Shown piece by piece: positions 16,267-24,210 of a DNA stretch of 30,642 bases (the stretch's first letter is position 1; every line of letters starts with the position of its first letter). The notes beneath the pieces are model-generated. The model ran no database searches. It was not told the DNA's origin and saw nothing but the letters and a program-made list of their open reading frames with translations. Both the position numbers and the translations under genes were made by a program. Source of the stretch: an uncultured cyanobacterium (GTDB lineage Bacteria; Cyanobacteriota; Cyanobacteriia; Cyanobacteriales; Chroococcidiopsidaceae); NCBI GenBank assembly GCA_946221495.1, contig CAMIFA010000047.1, positions 1-30,642 on the forward strand, read 5' to 3'.

Positions 16267-17241
16267 CTAATTAACAAACTGCGGCATAATTTCGGCGGCG
16301 GTAAATAAACCGTAAATGCCGCGATTTTGTAAAGCGACACCAGCCTTGAGGTAGCCAAAGGCTGGACCACAGACATTTGCTGCCATACTTGTTTCATCTC
16401 CCAGCGTGAAAGTATGAGTTGATATTTTACCTTCAAACGTCCGACCAGTTACCTTGACATTGGTACTGAGGGGCTTTTTCGGGTTGCGAGTATCGACAAC
16501 ACCGCCAACTGTAACGCGATCGCGCTCACAAATCCCTGCCAGTTCCAACATCAAATCATCGGCGTGTTCCATATTCTCCAGTGTCAACACGCCATTAGTC
16601 TCATTCAGCAAAGCTTCTACTTGAGCATCTGTCATTGCTCTCGCGTGTTCTACATCATACCCAGGAAGATGAGCAATATCTTCGCGGATAGTGGCTCGGT
16701 AAGCTTCCCAGTTAGCAATTCCTACCCCGAATGTAATTTTAACTGCATGAATTTCCGCGTAGCTCTGAGCCGCGATCGCTGCTGCTGCTGTTAAAAGTCC
16801 TGGTGTAGCTCCACAGCCAGTTAAATAAGTAATTCCTGCCGCCGCTAAATCTGCTTGCAATTCTAGTAGCTGTTCAACGGCACTTGTACGTTTAATCGCA
16901 TCCACAAGCACACCCCGCCAGCCTGATTTAATAAACATATTGGCTACAGAGGCAATAAAGGTATTGGGCAGATTCGGTAAAGCTAGAAAATATCCATCTA
17001 CCGAACTTGCTTGGGCAATTAATTCTGCAATACTGTGGCTCGTCAGCGTACCGCTTGGCTCTAGATATCCTAAAGAGCCTTGATTATATGCTGCTAGACA
17101 GTTATTCAGGTTTAACCCCTCCTGAGCGTAAGCGTAACCCTTAAGATCGGCTGCCGCTACCCACTGCATCTCGCTTTTGGGAACTAAAACTTGGGCGGCG
17201 GCTTGTCCCAGTCCGCCAAAACCTAGTACACCTACGCGCAT
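16267..17241 (-). CDS. bioU: BioU, suicide enzyme of biotin synthesis (lysine-dependent DAPA formation)
   Basis: BioU replaces BioA in many cyanobacteria: an active-site lysine donates its own amino group to 8-amino-7-oxononanoate, and NAD(P)-dependent steps release the diamino product, so each enzyme works once. The protein begins with a Rossmann fold (VGVLGFGGLGQAAA), resembling saccharopine/homoserine dehydrogenase-like oxidoreductases, and has the motif DAIKRTSAVEQL, whose lysine (K117 from this start) fits the known catalytic Lys124 of the Synechocystis enzyme. The C-terminal half has GCGATPGLLTAAAA and DETSMAANVCGPAFGYLKAG. The frame extends to an ATG at 17295 (18 more basic residues). 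The ATG at 17241 is preferred because it lies six residues from the dinucleotide loop and has GAGAG upstream. Identification is from memory of the family. Confidence 0.82.
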   Translation of the reverse strand: MRVGVLGFGGLGQAAAQVLVPKSEMQWVAAADLKGYAYAQEGLNLNNCLAAYNQGSLGYLEPSGTLTSHSIAELIAQASSVDGYFLALPNLPNTFIASVANMFIKSGWRGVLVDAIKRTSAVEQLLELQADLAAAGITYLTGCGATPGLLTAAAAIAAQSYAEIHAVKITFGVGIANWEAYRATIREDIAHLPGYDVEHARAMTDAQVEALLNETNGVLTLENMEHADDLMLELAGICERDRVTVGGVVDTRNPKKPLSTNVKVTGRTFEGKISTHTFTLGDETSMAANVCGPAFGYLKAGVALQNRGIYGLFTAAEIMPQFVN

Positions 17242-17295
17242 TGGTGCTCTCAATTTGGCAGATCGATTGATGTGACTTCTAATTTGTACACTCAT

Positions 17296-17568
17296 CGCCT
17301 ATTACTCACACTGAACGAACTTTAATTATCCTAAGTTCTTCCTTGACGGCTGAGCTAAGTTAAGCGAAACTGACAAATAATTGATGTGAGTAATCGCACA
17401 ATGATAATTTTTGTTAAATTTTGACTATATATAATTCGATAGATGAAACAGTATTTAGCAACTGGCAATTTGGTAAGGGATAAAACGCTTACTTAAGATA
17501 CATAAATCTGTAATAGTTTTAGTGTAAAAAGTCATAATCGCCAAATACTATCAAATTGGCTACAAAGT
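17296..17568. promoter_or_regulatory. Divergent intergenic region between bioU and the DUF2997 gene
   Basis: This AT-rich 273-base stretch separates two outward-facing genes, so it should contain promoters in both directions. No unambiguous -35/-10 pair could be assigned and no hairpin of note was seen. Confidence 0.3.
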
Positions 17569-17778
17569 ATGGAAACACTAGAGTTTGTAATTTATCCAGA
17601 TGGCAGAGTGCAGGAAAAGGTAACTGGAATTATCGGTGCAACCTGTGCTGAAGTTACAGCTGCGATCGAAGCGCAACTAGGACAGGTAGTAAGTCATCAG
17701 CAAACTTCAGAATTTTTTAATGCAACTCTGCATCAATCCACCGCAGCAACAACACAAGCTTCATTCAGCGAGTGGTAA
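17569..17778 (+). CDS. DUF2997 family small protein
   Basis: The 69-residue protein matches the DUF2997 pattern as I know it: an N-terminal METLEFVIYPDGRVQEKVTG beta hairpin (the phrase I-x-P-D-G-x-V is the family hallmark), then G-x-x-C and an acidic-alanine helix EVTAAIEAQLG, and a variable tail. Function is unknown. It is the first gene of a compact set with Ycf35 (35 bases later) and a ferredoxin. DUF2997 and DUF1257/Ycf35 genes occur together widely, suggesting a joint complex or step. Confidence 0.8.
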   Translation: METLEFVIYPDGRVQEKVTGIIGATCAEVTAAIEAQLGQVVSHQQTSEFFNATLHQSTAATTQASFSEW

Positions 17779-17812
17779 ATTTTCATATAGTTCAGCTTAC
17801 TTTACACACACT

Positions 17813-18199
17813 ATGTCACACTTTAGCCAAATTAAAACTCAAATCCGTAATCTTGCTTCCTTACAATCTGCACTGACTGATTTAGGAATTGATTGGAAAC
17901 CAGGTCCTAGTATGGTACGCGGCTATCGAGGTCAAACTCGGAACGCCGAAGTTATTATTGAGCAGGGCAATGGTTACGACCTGGGTTTTAGCTGGAATGG
18001 GCAGGAATACGAATTAGTTGCGGATCTACAATATTGGCAGCAACCCTTGTCAGTTGATGGTTTCTTACGGCAAGTAACCCAGCGATATGCGTATCAAACA
18101 GTAATTAAAGAAACTAGCCGCCAAGGCTTCCAAGTTGCCGAACAACAACACAATGAAGATGGTTCGATTCGCCTATTAGTACAGCGCTGGAGTGCGTAA
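17813..18199 (+). CDS. ycf35: Ycf35 / DUF1257 family protein
   Basis: Ycf35 is a conserved cyanobacterial and red-algal plastid protein of unknown function. The 128 residues start MSHFSQIKTQIRNLASLQSALTDL, the standard opening, and contain VRGYRGQTRNAEVIIEQGNGYDLGFSWN and a C-terminal YAYQTVIKETSRQGF segment. A longer open frame reaches 17720 but overlaps the previous gene and lacks similarity, so the ATG at 17813 is chosen. The stop TAA shares its last A with the next gene's ATG (TAATG), so the ferredoxin is probably translationally coupled to it. Confidence 0.9.
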   Translation: MSHFSQIKTQIRNLASLQSALTDLGIDWKPGPSMVRGYRGQTRNAEVIIEQGNGYDLGFSWNGQEYELVADLQYWQQPLSVDGFLRQVTQRYAYQTVIKETSRQGFQVAEQQHNEDGSIRLLVQRWSA

Positions 18200-18726
18200 T
18201 GTCTGATTTTGTGCCGCCGATGCAGACAGATGAGCTAGGTTCTGAAGAAAACACAGCTAGACTTTCCTCGGAAGGTGCTTCGCGATTCTCCTCCGGAGAC
18301 GCTGCGCGATCGCATCTAGAACCAGAATTAGGTGGTATTTTACGAGATGCTCCTGATCGTTCTGGTTTTGAACCTGAGTTAGGCGGTGTGTTGCGTCAAA
18401 AAGGTGTATATGTTGACGAAGTAACCTGTATCGGTTGTAAACACTGCGCTCATGTTGCTCGTAACACTTTCTACATTGAACCGGATTATGGGCGATCGCG
18501 GGTAGTCCGCCAGGATGGAGACTCAGAACAACTAATCCAAGAAGCAATTGATACTTGTCCGGTTGATTGCATCCACTGGCTTAATTACACAGAAGTTAAG
18601 CAGCGTGAAGAGGAACGCCAGTATCAGGTTATACCTCTAATCGGCTATCCTGTAGAAGAAGCAATTGTTGCTGCTCATCGGCGGCGCAAGAAGAAACAGT
18701 TATCTCGTAAAAAAGCTCGCTATTAA
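18199..18726 (+). CDS. Ferredoxin with one [4Fe-4S] cluster
   Basis: The 175 residues have a non-conserved N-terminus, two repeats of EPELGG (about 41-46 and 58-63), then the cluster domain: C77-x2-C80-x2-C83 and C120-P-x2-C124 within the phrases EVTCIGCKHCAHVARNTFYI and DTCPVDCIHW. Three cysteines plus the CP cysteine can hold a single [4Fe-4S] centre, and C124 is extra. The lysine/arginine-rich tail (RRRKKKQLSRKKARY) is striking. The gene directly follows ycf35 with a one-base overlap, implying a redox role linked to Ycf35 and DUF2997. Residues about 20-38 are encoded by repeat-like GC-rich DNA and may be an insertion. The electron partner is unknown. Confidence 0.9.
   Translation: MSDFVPPMQTDELGSEENTARLSSEGASRFSSGDAARSHLEPELGGILRDAPDRSGFEPELGGVLRQKGVYVDEVTCIGCKHCAHVARNTFYIEPDYGRSRVVRQDGDSEQLIQEAIDTCPVDCIHWLNYTEVKQREEERQYQVIPLIGYPVEEAIVAAHRRRKKKQLSRKKARY
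18264..18314. repeat. Dispersed-repeat-like insert in the ferredoxin 5' coding region
   Basis: This stretch contains the short palindromes TTCCTCGGAA and TCTCCTCCGGAGA, two forms of the phrase CGCGAT, and a HIP1 site. Phrases like CTCCGGAGACGCTGCGCGA resemble the small dispersed repeats of filamentous cyanobacteria. It stays in frame and encodes about residues 22-38 (LSSEGASRFSSGDAARS), just before the conserved EPELGG repeats. Confidence 0.45.
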
Positions 18727-18750
18727 AGCTTAAATTCTATTAGATATAAA

Positions 18751-18780
18751 AAGGGCTGTTGATGACAGCCCTTCTTTGTT
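18751..18780. terminator. Bidirectional terminator between ferredoxin and YiaAB genes
   Basis: AAGGGCTGT-TGATG-ACAGCCCTT is a perfect 9-bp stem followed by CTTTGTTT on the + strand and preceded by an A-rich stretch, so it can work in both directions. It lies exactly between two convergent genes. Confidence 0.85.
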
Positions 18781-18787
18781 TAATAAC

Positions 18788-19066
18788 TTAATTGAGCGGA
18801 TTATGATCTTTAAGTAACTTCTCAGTTCTAGCTTCCTCTAGCTTATAAGCAAATTTTCGCGCTTCGTGGATATCTCTAGTTGTTTTAGCGACGCTGAAAG
18901 TAGAGCCAACTGAGAAAGCTAAACCCATACCCATAAAAGCTTTTACCCAATTATTTACAGGTAAGTAACCAATGCCAATGCCTGTAGTAGAAATAGCAAT
19001 CATGAAAGAAGCCCAAGCTTGAAAAACCCATGCAGTGCTGTGTGTTTGGGAACCTGATTCTTGCAT
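18788..19066 (-). CDS. YiaA/YiaB-family small membrane protein
   Basis: The 92 residues contain two membrane helices (about 12-32 and 39-60; WVFQAWASFMIAISTTGIGI and AFMGMGLAFSVGSTFSVAKT), followed by a charged helix RDIHEARKFAYKLEEARTEKLL. This is the arrangement of the YiaAB two-helix family found in bacterial inner membranes and, in cyanobacteria, probably in the plasma or thylakoid membrane. Function is unknown. It stands alone between a shared terminator and the DUF4335 gene. Confidence 0.75.
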   Translation of the reverse strand: MQESGSQTHSTAWVFQAWASFMIAISTTGIGIGYLPVNNWVKAFMGMGLAFSVGSTFSVAKTTRDIHEARKFAYKLEEARTEKLLKDHNPLN

Positions 19067-19222
19067 AGCCCCTCTAAAGTCGCTAGCTAAGTGATTTAAT
19101 CGTAATTATAGGACGTTAGTAAAATAAATCACCTGAATTGGCTTACCAGTTTGTTAACTGGATAGTCAACTTCTTTGAGAGTAATGCCAGATAATCACCA
19201 GCGATTAAACAACAACGACACT

Positions 19223-20785
19223 TTAATCTGGCTCTAAAAACGTTTGGACTTTGCCATTAGGACTTAAAACTACTCGAATTCTAGGAGTTTGACCATTTTT
19301 ATTAGGTGAAACAAAAGGTTCACTAATCAAAGGCATCCCAGTCTCGTCAATATAGGTTCTTGCCGCTTGTCCAAGAGGTTCAATACGTTGAATAGTGCCA
19401 TCAACATCTAATACCAAGCTATACTCCAAAGTCTCCTTTAAGCTTGCCGGAGGCTGCCAACGACGGTTGAAGTAGGCTCTAGCTTCAGCTACCTGGGGGA
19501 TAGTGTCAAACGCCGTAGCCTTCGGTTTATTAGCAGGAGTGGGAGTGCTAGGCGATCGCAACCGCGCAGCAGGATTGGAGCTGGCGCGTGATATAGAATT
19601 ACTATTTGCTCCAGCAGCAGGAGTACCACGACTTTGAGATAAAGCTGCTTCTAGTTCAGGGCTAAGAGTAGTAATTTGAGCGTTAGGGCTGGGTACAATA
19701 ATTGTAGGTGCTGCGGGAGTAGGCGAAATTTTTACGGTACTTTGGGGCGATCGCGTACTGCTTGTTTTAGCAGATTCTGGAATAGATATAGTATTTTGCC
19801 TGGGAGTTGGTTTAATAACAATTTGCCCCTGTGTTGTTGGGCGGGGAATTGGCGTAACTGTTGCTTGCGGTAAATTGACTCTGGGAGCGCCAGGAAGGGC
19901 TGGATTTGTCCCAGGTATACTTATCGGTGGGATGGAATTAGGAGACGCGAGCGAACCTGCGGGTGGCGGTGGCGGTAATGTTTGTAAGGAAGATAGCGGC
20001 GGTGTTGGTGGTTGCAGGGCAATAGGTGACTGAGAATTACCATTTGGAATCGCATTTGTTGTTACTGCCTGCCTAGAACCTGAGCGATTAAGAAGTTGGA
20101 TTACAGTTGTCAAACCAACAGCAAGAACAAGCACAGCCGCAATGCTAGCCCACGCAGGCATTACAGCAGCTGACCTAGTGGGAGTAAGTGGTAGAGCAAT
20201 TACATCAGCGCCATATTCATCAAGTGCGCTTGCCAAATCAAATAATTGGAGGACGCTAAGATGAATAACAAATCCAGTTGCCTCGGTAGCCAGTGAACCC
20301 AAAAAGAGCTCGTGGGATAGCCCTCTGCCTGGTTGGATAAATATGCCTCTGCGGTTAGGTATTGACTGTTTAGGGGCGACCTCTATTTCAGTACGGGCGG
20401 GAGGAGCAGAATCTAATGAGCGCGGTTCCTCTGATAAAGTTGAGGAATCCTCAGTCCTTAATAGCGCTTCTGGCGTAGGAGATACTACGCTATCTGAAGA
20501 TATTACCTCTTTTGAAAAGACAGTATTGAATCTATCGGACGAAGAGTTAAGTAAACTTTGGACATATGTTGTCACAGCTTCTTGGAGAGATTCGAGTTGA
20601 TCGCGATCGCCACGAATCGTAACTCGTTGTTCTTCCGGCAGTCGCGGATCATCAAAGTGTAGGGCAAACCGCAGCTGCTTTAATACTGAGCGCCCCATCC
20701 ACCGGGACAAAGGCGAACTAAGAGATACGATTTCCAGCGTACAAGTAGGTGGGGTGTAGCGGCGTAAAACTGAAATTGAAGGCAT
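19223..20785 (-). CDS. DUF4335 domain protein, single-span membrane protein
   Basis: The 520 residues have an N-terminal conserved domain (about 1-90, beginning VLRRYTPPTCTLEI), a variable region, one membrane segment (about 208-230, AWASIAAVLVLAVGLTTVIQ), a long proline/serine/threonine-rich linker (about 235-420) and a conserved C-terminal domain (about 425-520, with YFNRRWQPPASLKETLEY and VVLSPNGKVQTF). The layout suggests a cytoplasmic N-domain and an extracytoplasmic C-domain on a flexible stalk. Function is unknown. It follows the DUF3038 gene by 47 bases, a pairing I recall from other cyanobacteria. Confidence 0.78.
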   Translation of the reverse strand: MPSISVLRRYTPPTCTLEIVSLSSPLSRWMGRSVLKQLRFALHFDDPRLPEEQRVTIRGDRDQLESLQEAVTTYVQSLLNSSSDRFNTVFSKEVISSDSVVSPTPEALLRTEDSSTLSEEPRSLDSAPPARTEIEVAPKQSIPNRRGIFIQPGRGLSHELFLGSLATEATGFVIHLSVLQLFDLASALDEYGADVIALPLTPTRSAAVMPAWASIAAVLVLAVGLTTVIQLLNRSGSRQAVTTNAIPNGNSQSPIALQPPTPPLSSLQTLPPPPPAGSLASPNSIPPISIPGTNPALPGAPRVNLPQATVTPIPRPTTQGQIVIKPTPRQNTISIPESAKTSSTRSPQSTVKISPTPAAPTIIVPSPNAQITTLSPELEAALSQSRGTPAAGANSNSISRASSNPAARLRSPSTPTPANKPKATAFDTIPQVAEARAYFNRRWQPPASLKETLEYSLVLDVDGTIQRIEPLGQAARTYIDETGMPLISEPFVSPNKNGQTPRIRVVLSPNGKVQTFLEPD

Positions 20786-20803
20786 AACGAATGAGCAGTT
20801 CTT

Positions 20804-20824
20804 GAGCAGGGGGAGCAGGGGGAG
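20804..20824. repeat. Short tandem GAGCAGGGG repeat
   Basis: Two tandem copies of GAGCAGGGG plus a partial GAG lie in the 47-base gap between the DUF3038 and DUF4335 genes. This oligomer type is common between cyanobacterial genes. Confidence 0.5.
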
Positions 20825-20832
20825 ATAAAACT

Positions 20833-21435
20833 CTATTCTCTATCTAGCTCTTTTTCTGAGCGATCTAGAAGTGCTAACCAAAGGCGGCGATGACCACTAG
20901 AACTACTGTAGAACAACAAATCAATCAGGAGTTTGAGGGCTAAATTAGTCAGTTGATTCATCGATATATTTTCATTTTCCTCCATGCGCTCTTGGTAAGT
21001 GTTGCTGAAGGCATCAATATAATCTCCGAGTAAAGCGGCTTTGTGGGGTTCGCCGTTATTTTCAGCGACTTGTTCTAGTAAAGCAACAGCACGACGGATC
21101 AACTCTTGGTGTTCTTTGGCTAGGTAGCAGCTAATCAAAACAAGCGATCGCGCTTCTTCTACATCCAGTTTCTTTCTGCCTCCCTCACCTTTGCGGAGTG
21201 GGTTCGACTGGCGGAGTCGCCATAATGCCACGCGATCTGGCACTTTTGCCTCTAGGTTTAAGTGGCTTGCCGCTTGCAGCATTGCCTCTGAACCAATACC
21301 TGCCAAAGCTTCTATCGCCAACAGTACCAAATCTAGTTGGGTTTTAATATTATCCAACTGAGTTGGATTAGGTCTAGTGTAGGAAAGCTCCTCCCACTGA
21401 GGAGTTGGCATGGGCGAGGGGACGCTAGAATGCAT
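20833..21435 (-). CDS. DUF3038 domain protein
   Basis: The 200 residues are largely helical and soluble-looking, with conserved-looking segments LDLVLLAIEALAGIGSEAML (about 31-50), the basic stretch NPLRKGEGGRKKLD, and LVLISCYLAKEHQELIRRAV. No catalytic motif is recognised. It is predicted to be co-transcribed with the DUF4335 membrane protein downstream, which suggests a cytoplasmic partner for that protein's N-terminal domain. The family name is from memory. Confidence 0.75.
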   Translation of the reverse strand: MHSSVPSPMPTPQWEELSYTRPNPTQLDNIKTQLDLVLLAIEALAGIGSEAMLQAASHLNLEAKVPDRVALWRLRQSNPLRKGEGGRKKLDVEEARSLVLISCYLAKEHQELIRRAVALLEQVAENNGEPHKAALLGDYIDAFSNTYQERMEENENISMNQLTNLALKLLIDLLFYSSSSGHRRLWLALLDRSEKELDRE

Positions 21436-21575
21436 AACTTTAACAATAGTGGATCAGCCTGGTATTAGCTAAACGGTTACCCATTTTGAAACCAGATCCA
21501 CTTTATGAGTTGTTTACGATAGCTACCAGCTTACCTTTTTTAGCTTTTGGATCAAATTTAAAATTTCCCTAATTG

Positions 21576-23975
21576 CTACTTAATATAAACAACTGTGACT
21601 CCAGTACCACCATCAGCAGCCTCAGCCGGCTCATAATGGCTGACTCTAGGGTGTTGCTGCAAAAAAGCGTGAACTCCTTGCCGCAGTTTACCAGTACCAT
21701 GACCATGAATAATCCACAGTGGGCTTTGGGCTTGAGCGATCGCTTGCTCTAAAATTCTTTCCGCATCTGCTACGCGACTTCCTCTTAAGTCAATTGTATT
21801 TGCAGATGTCCGAATCGCAGGGGCTGGTTGTGGTAGCGGTGGTGGAGTGGGTGCTGGTTTTGGTTTGACCACTGGTTCTGGTTTTTGACCATCTACTGAT
21901 TCAATATCTTCCAACTTCACGGTCATTTTCATTAGTCCAAACCGCACAGTTAGTTCCCCATCATCAGCAATGCTTAACACTTCAGCCGTTTGTCCTAGAC
22001 GCGGCACACGAACGCGATCGCCTGCTTGGGGACGAAACCCTACTTTTGGCTTTGGTGGCTGCTGTGGCAAAGACCGCTCAGCAATTTTCTGTAAGGCATT
22101 TGTTGCTTGTTGAGCATCTTGCGCTGTCACGGAGCCTTGCTGTAAGCGACGAATCACAGAAGCGATTTCACCTTTTGCGCTCGCGATCGCATTTTGTACT
22201 GCTTTTTCTTGTTGCTGGCGCAGCGCTTGTTCTCGTTCTTCCAAAGAAGCTGCTTTGCGGGACACTTCTTGATACAAACGTTCTGCTTGCTGTAATAAAG
22301 CTTGTGCTTCGGCTGCCTTAGTTTCTTGCCGACGACGTTGTGCTTCTAGTCCGGCAATCACCTGATTAACATCGTCTGTTGCTCCACCTAGCTGCGTTTT
22401 AGCTTTATCAATAACTTCTGGCTTCATCCCCAGACGACGCGCAATAGTTAAGGCATTAGAGCGCCCTGGAATCCCCCACAACAATCGATAAGTTGGCGAA
22501 AGGCTCTCCTCGTCAAATTCTACCGAGGCATTCTCAAATCGCTCGTCTTGGTACTTTAACGCTTTAAGTTCGCCGAAGTGAGTTGTCGCAATGCTTAACC
22601 CAGCATGATCAGCCAGATATTGTAATAAGGCGATCGCTAAGGCACTTCCTTCAGTTGGATCTGTACCTGCTCCCACTTCGTCTAGCAATACTAACGAATA
22701 GGAGTTGTTCTGTCTCCTGTTTCCTGTCTCTTCTCCTTGAATTTCAGCTAAAATTGAGCTAATCCGGCGAATATGACCAGAAAAAGTAGACAAACTTTGC
22801 TCTAACGATTGCTCATCTCCAATATCTGCTAATACGTTATCAAACCAGGGTATTTCTACAGGTTCACGCGCTGGGATAAATAAACCTACCTTTGCCATTA
22901 AAGCTGCCAAGCCTAATGTTTTCAGGCTGACTGTTTTACCCCCAGTATTTGGTCCGGTAATTGTGACAACGCGAATCTGGGGCTGAATTAATAAATCAAC
23001 TGGAACTACAGAATTACCTTGTTCGTGCTGCTGTTGCCATACCAGCAAGGGATGACGCAGTTGCCGCAGGGTAACATTTTCTCCAGTTGTACGATCAATG
23101 AAGCGCGGCGGATTAGCGCCTAACCACAAGCTATAACGAGCTCTCGCGCAAGCTAGGTCTATAGTGGTAGCGATCGCCAATAACTGCTCTAAATCCTGTT
23201 TAACTGCCGCTACTTGCTCTGTCAATTTCCGGCGGACAATTTCTTCTTCGGCTCGTTCTTTTGCTACTAATTGCCGCAACTGGTTTCCTAACGGCACAAC
23301 AGCATTTGGCTCTATGTATAACGTAGCTCCACTAGTGGACGTATCGTGGACGATACCAGGAATAGCATCTTTTTGAGGAGCTTTGACAGGAATAACAAAG
23401 CGATCGCCTCTTTGGGTAATTAACTGTTCTTGAACGGCATTCGCTTGACGCTGCAAAATATTTTGCAGTAAGCGAGTTATCTGATTTCTTAGTTGCCGCA
23501 AAGAGGTACGAATGTTAGCCAAAGTAACGCTAGCGCGATCGCTTACTTGTCCGCGATCATCAATACAGCGATGAATTTCTTGCTCTAACTCTGGATAAGT
23601 TCGTAATTGAGCAACCAGCGCTGTTAAAACAGGGACATCTGACTGGTTATCAATGATGCGCCGTAGTTGTCTAGTGCCATTAAGAGTAGTGGCGATCGCC
23701 AATAGTTCATCTCCAGCTAAAATCGCCCCCAGTTGAGCGCGTTCTAAGGAATCTCCAATATCTTGAATACCCTCAAAAGACAACCCATTAGATAAACGAT
23801 TTTCTAGCTGGTATACTTCCTTAGTTTGCGCCAATAATTCTTGGCTCTCGGATAGGCTTGCGGGAATTTTGAGATTACGAGTTGCGATCGCTGCTAATTT
23901 TGTTGCCGCAAAAGTAGACAAATGCTGGCACAGGCGCGACCATTCTAATAGTTCTAGAGTCTCAGATTGGATCAA
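21576..23975 (-). CDS. mutS2: MutS2 family ATPase/endonuclease
   Basis: MutS2 is a MutS paralogue without the mismatch-recognition domain. It suppresses recombination and, in some bacteria, rescues collided ribosomes. The 799 residues show core and clamp helices, Walker A GPNTGGKT (about 339-346), an ABC-type signature region EQSLSTFSGHIRRI, Walker B LVLLDEVGAGTDPTEG (about 428-443), a long coiled coil (about 525-620), a KOW-like beta domain, and a C-terminal Smr nuclease domain (about 724-799, IDLRGSRV and HGHGTGKLRQGV). An extra segment at about residues 411-426 (EIQGEETGNRRQNNS) lies between the signature and Walker B, and its DNA is low-complexity. Length is otherwise normal. The gene stands alone on this strand. 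Confidence 0.95.
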   Translation of the reverse strand: MIQSETLELLEWSRLCQHLSTFAATKLAAIATRNLKIPASLSESQELLAQTKEVYQLENRLSNGLSFEGIQDIGDSLERAQLGAILAGDELLAIATTLNGTRQLRRIIDNQSDVPVLTALVAQLRTYPELEQEIHRCIDDRGQVSDRASVTLANIRTSLRQLRNQITRLLQNILQRQANAVQEQLITQRGDRFVIPVKAPQKDAIPGIVHDTSTSGATLYIEPNAVVPLGNQLRQLVAKERAEEEIVRRKLTEQVAAVKQDLEQLLAIATTIDLACARARYSLWLGANPPRFIDRTTGENVTLRQLRHPLLVWQQQHEQGNSVVPVDLLIQPQIRVVTITGPNTGGKTVSLKTLGLAALMAKVGLFIPAREPVEIPWFDNVLADIGDEQSLEQSLSTFSGHIRRISSILAEIQGEETGNRRQNNSYSLVLLDEVGAGTDPTEGSALAIALLQYLADHAGLSIATTHFGELKALKYQDERFENASVEFDEESLSPTYRLLWGIPGRSNALTIARRLGMKPEVIDKAKTQLGGATDDVNQVIAGLEAQRRRQETKAAEAQALLQQAERLYQEVSRKAASLEEREQALRQQQEKAVQNAIASAKGEIASVIRRLQQGSVTAQDAQQATNALQKIAERSLPQQPPKPKVGFRPQAGDRVRVPRLGQTAEVLSIADDGELTVRFGLMKMTVKLEDIESVDGQKPEPVVKPKPAPTPPPLPQPAPAIRTSANTIDLRGSRVADAERILEQAIAQAQSPLWIIHGHGTGKLRQGVHAFLQQHPRVSHYEPAEAADGGTGVTVVYIK

Positions 23976-24210
23976 GGTTTAGTCGAATCTGACAATTAGG
24001 GTAATAGGATTATTATCTGCTTTTGCTCTCACCTCTTGATAGAAGGTGCGATGAAGAGCGATATTCTTAGCTCTATTTACAATTATAATACTCTGTACTA
24101 CAGAGGAACTCACGCTTGAGGAGTATGTAACTTCCTCAGACATATTCGGATAAAACTATTTAAGTAATAATATTTAGTACAAGAAATATGCACGTCCGAT
24201 CCACTGGTTG

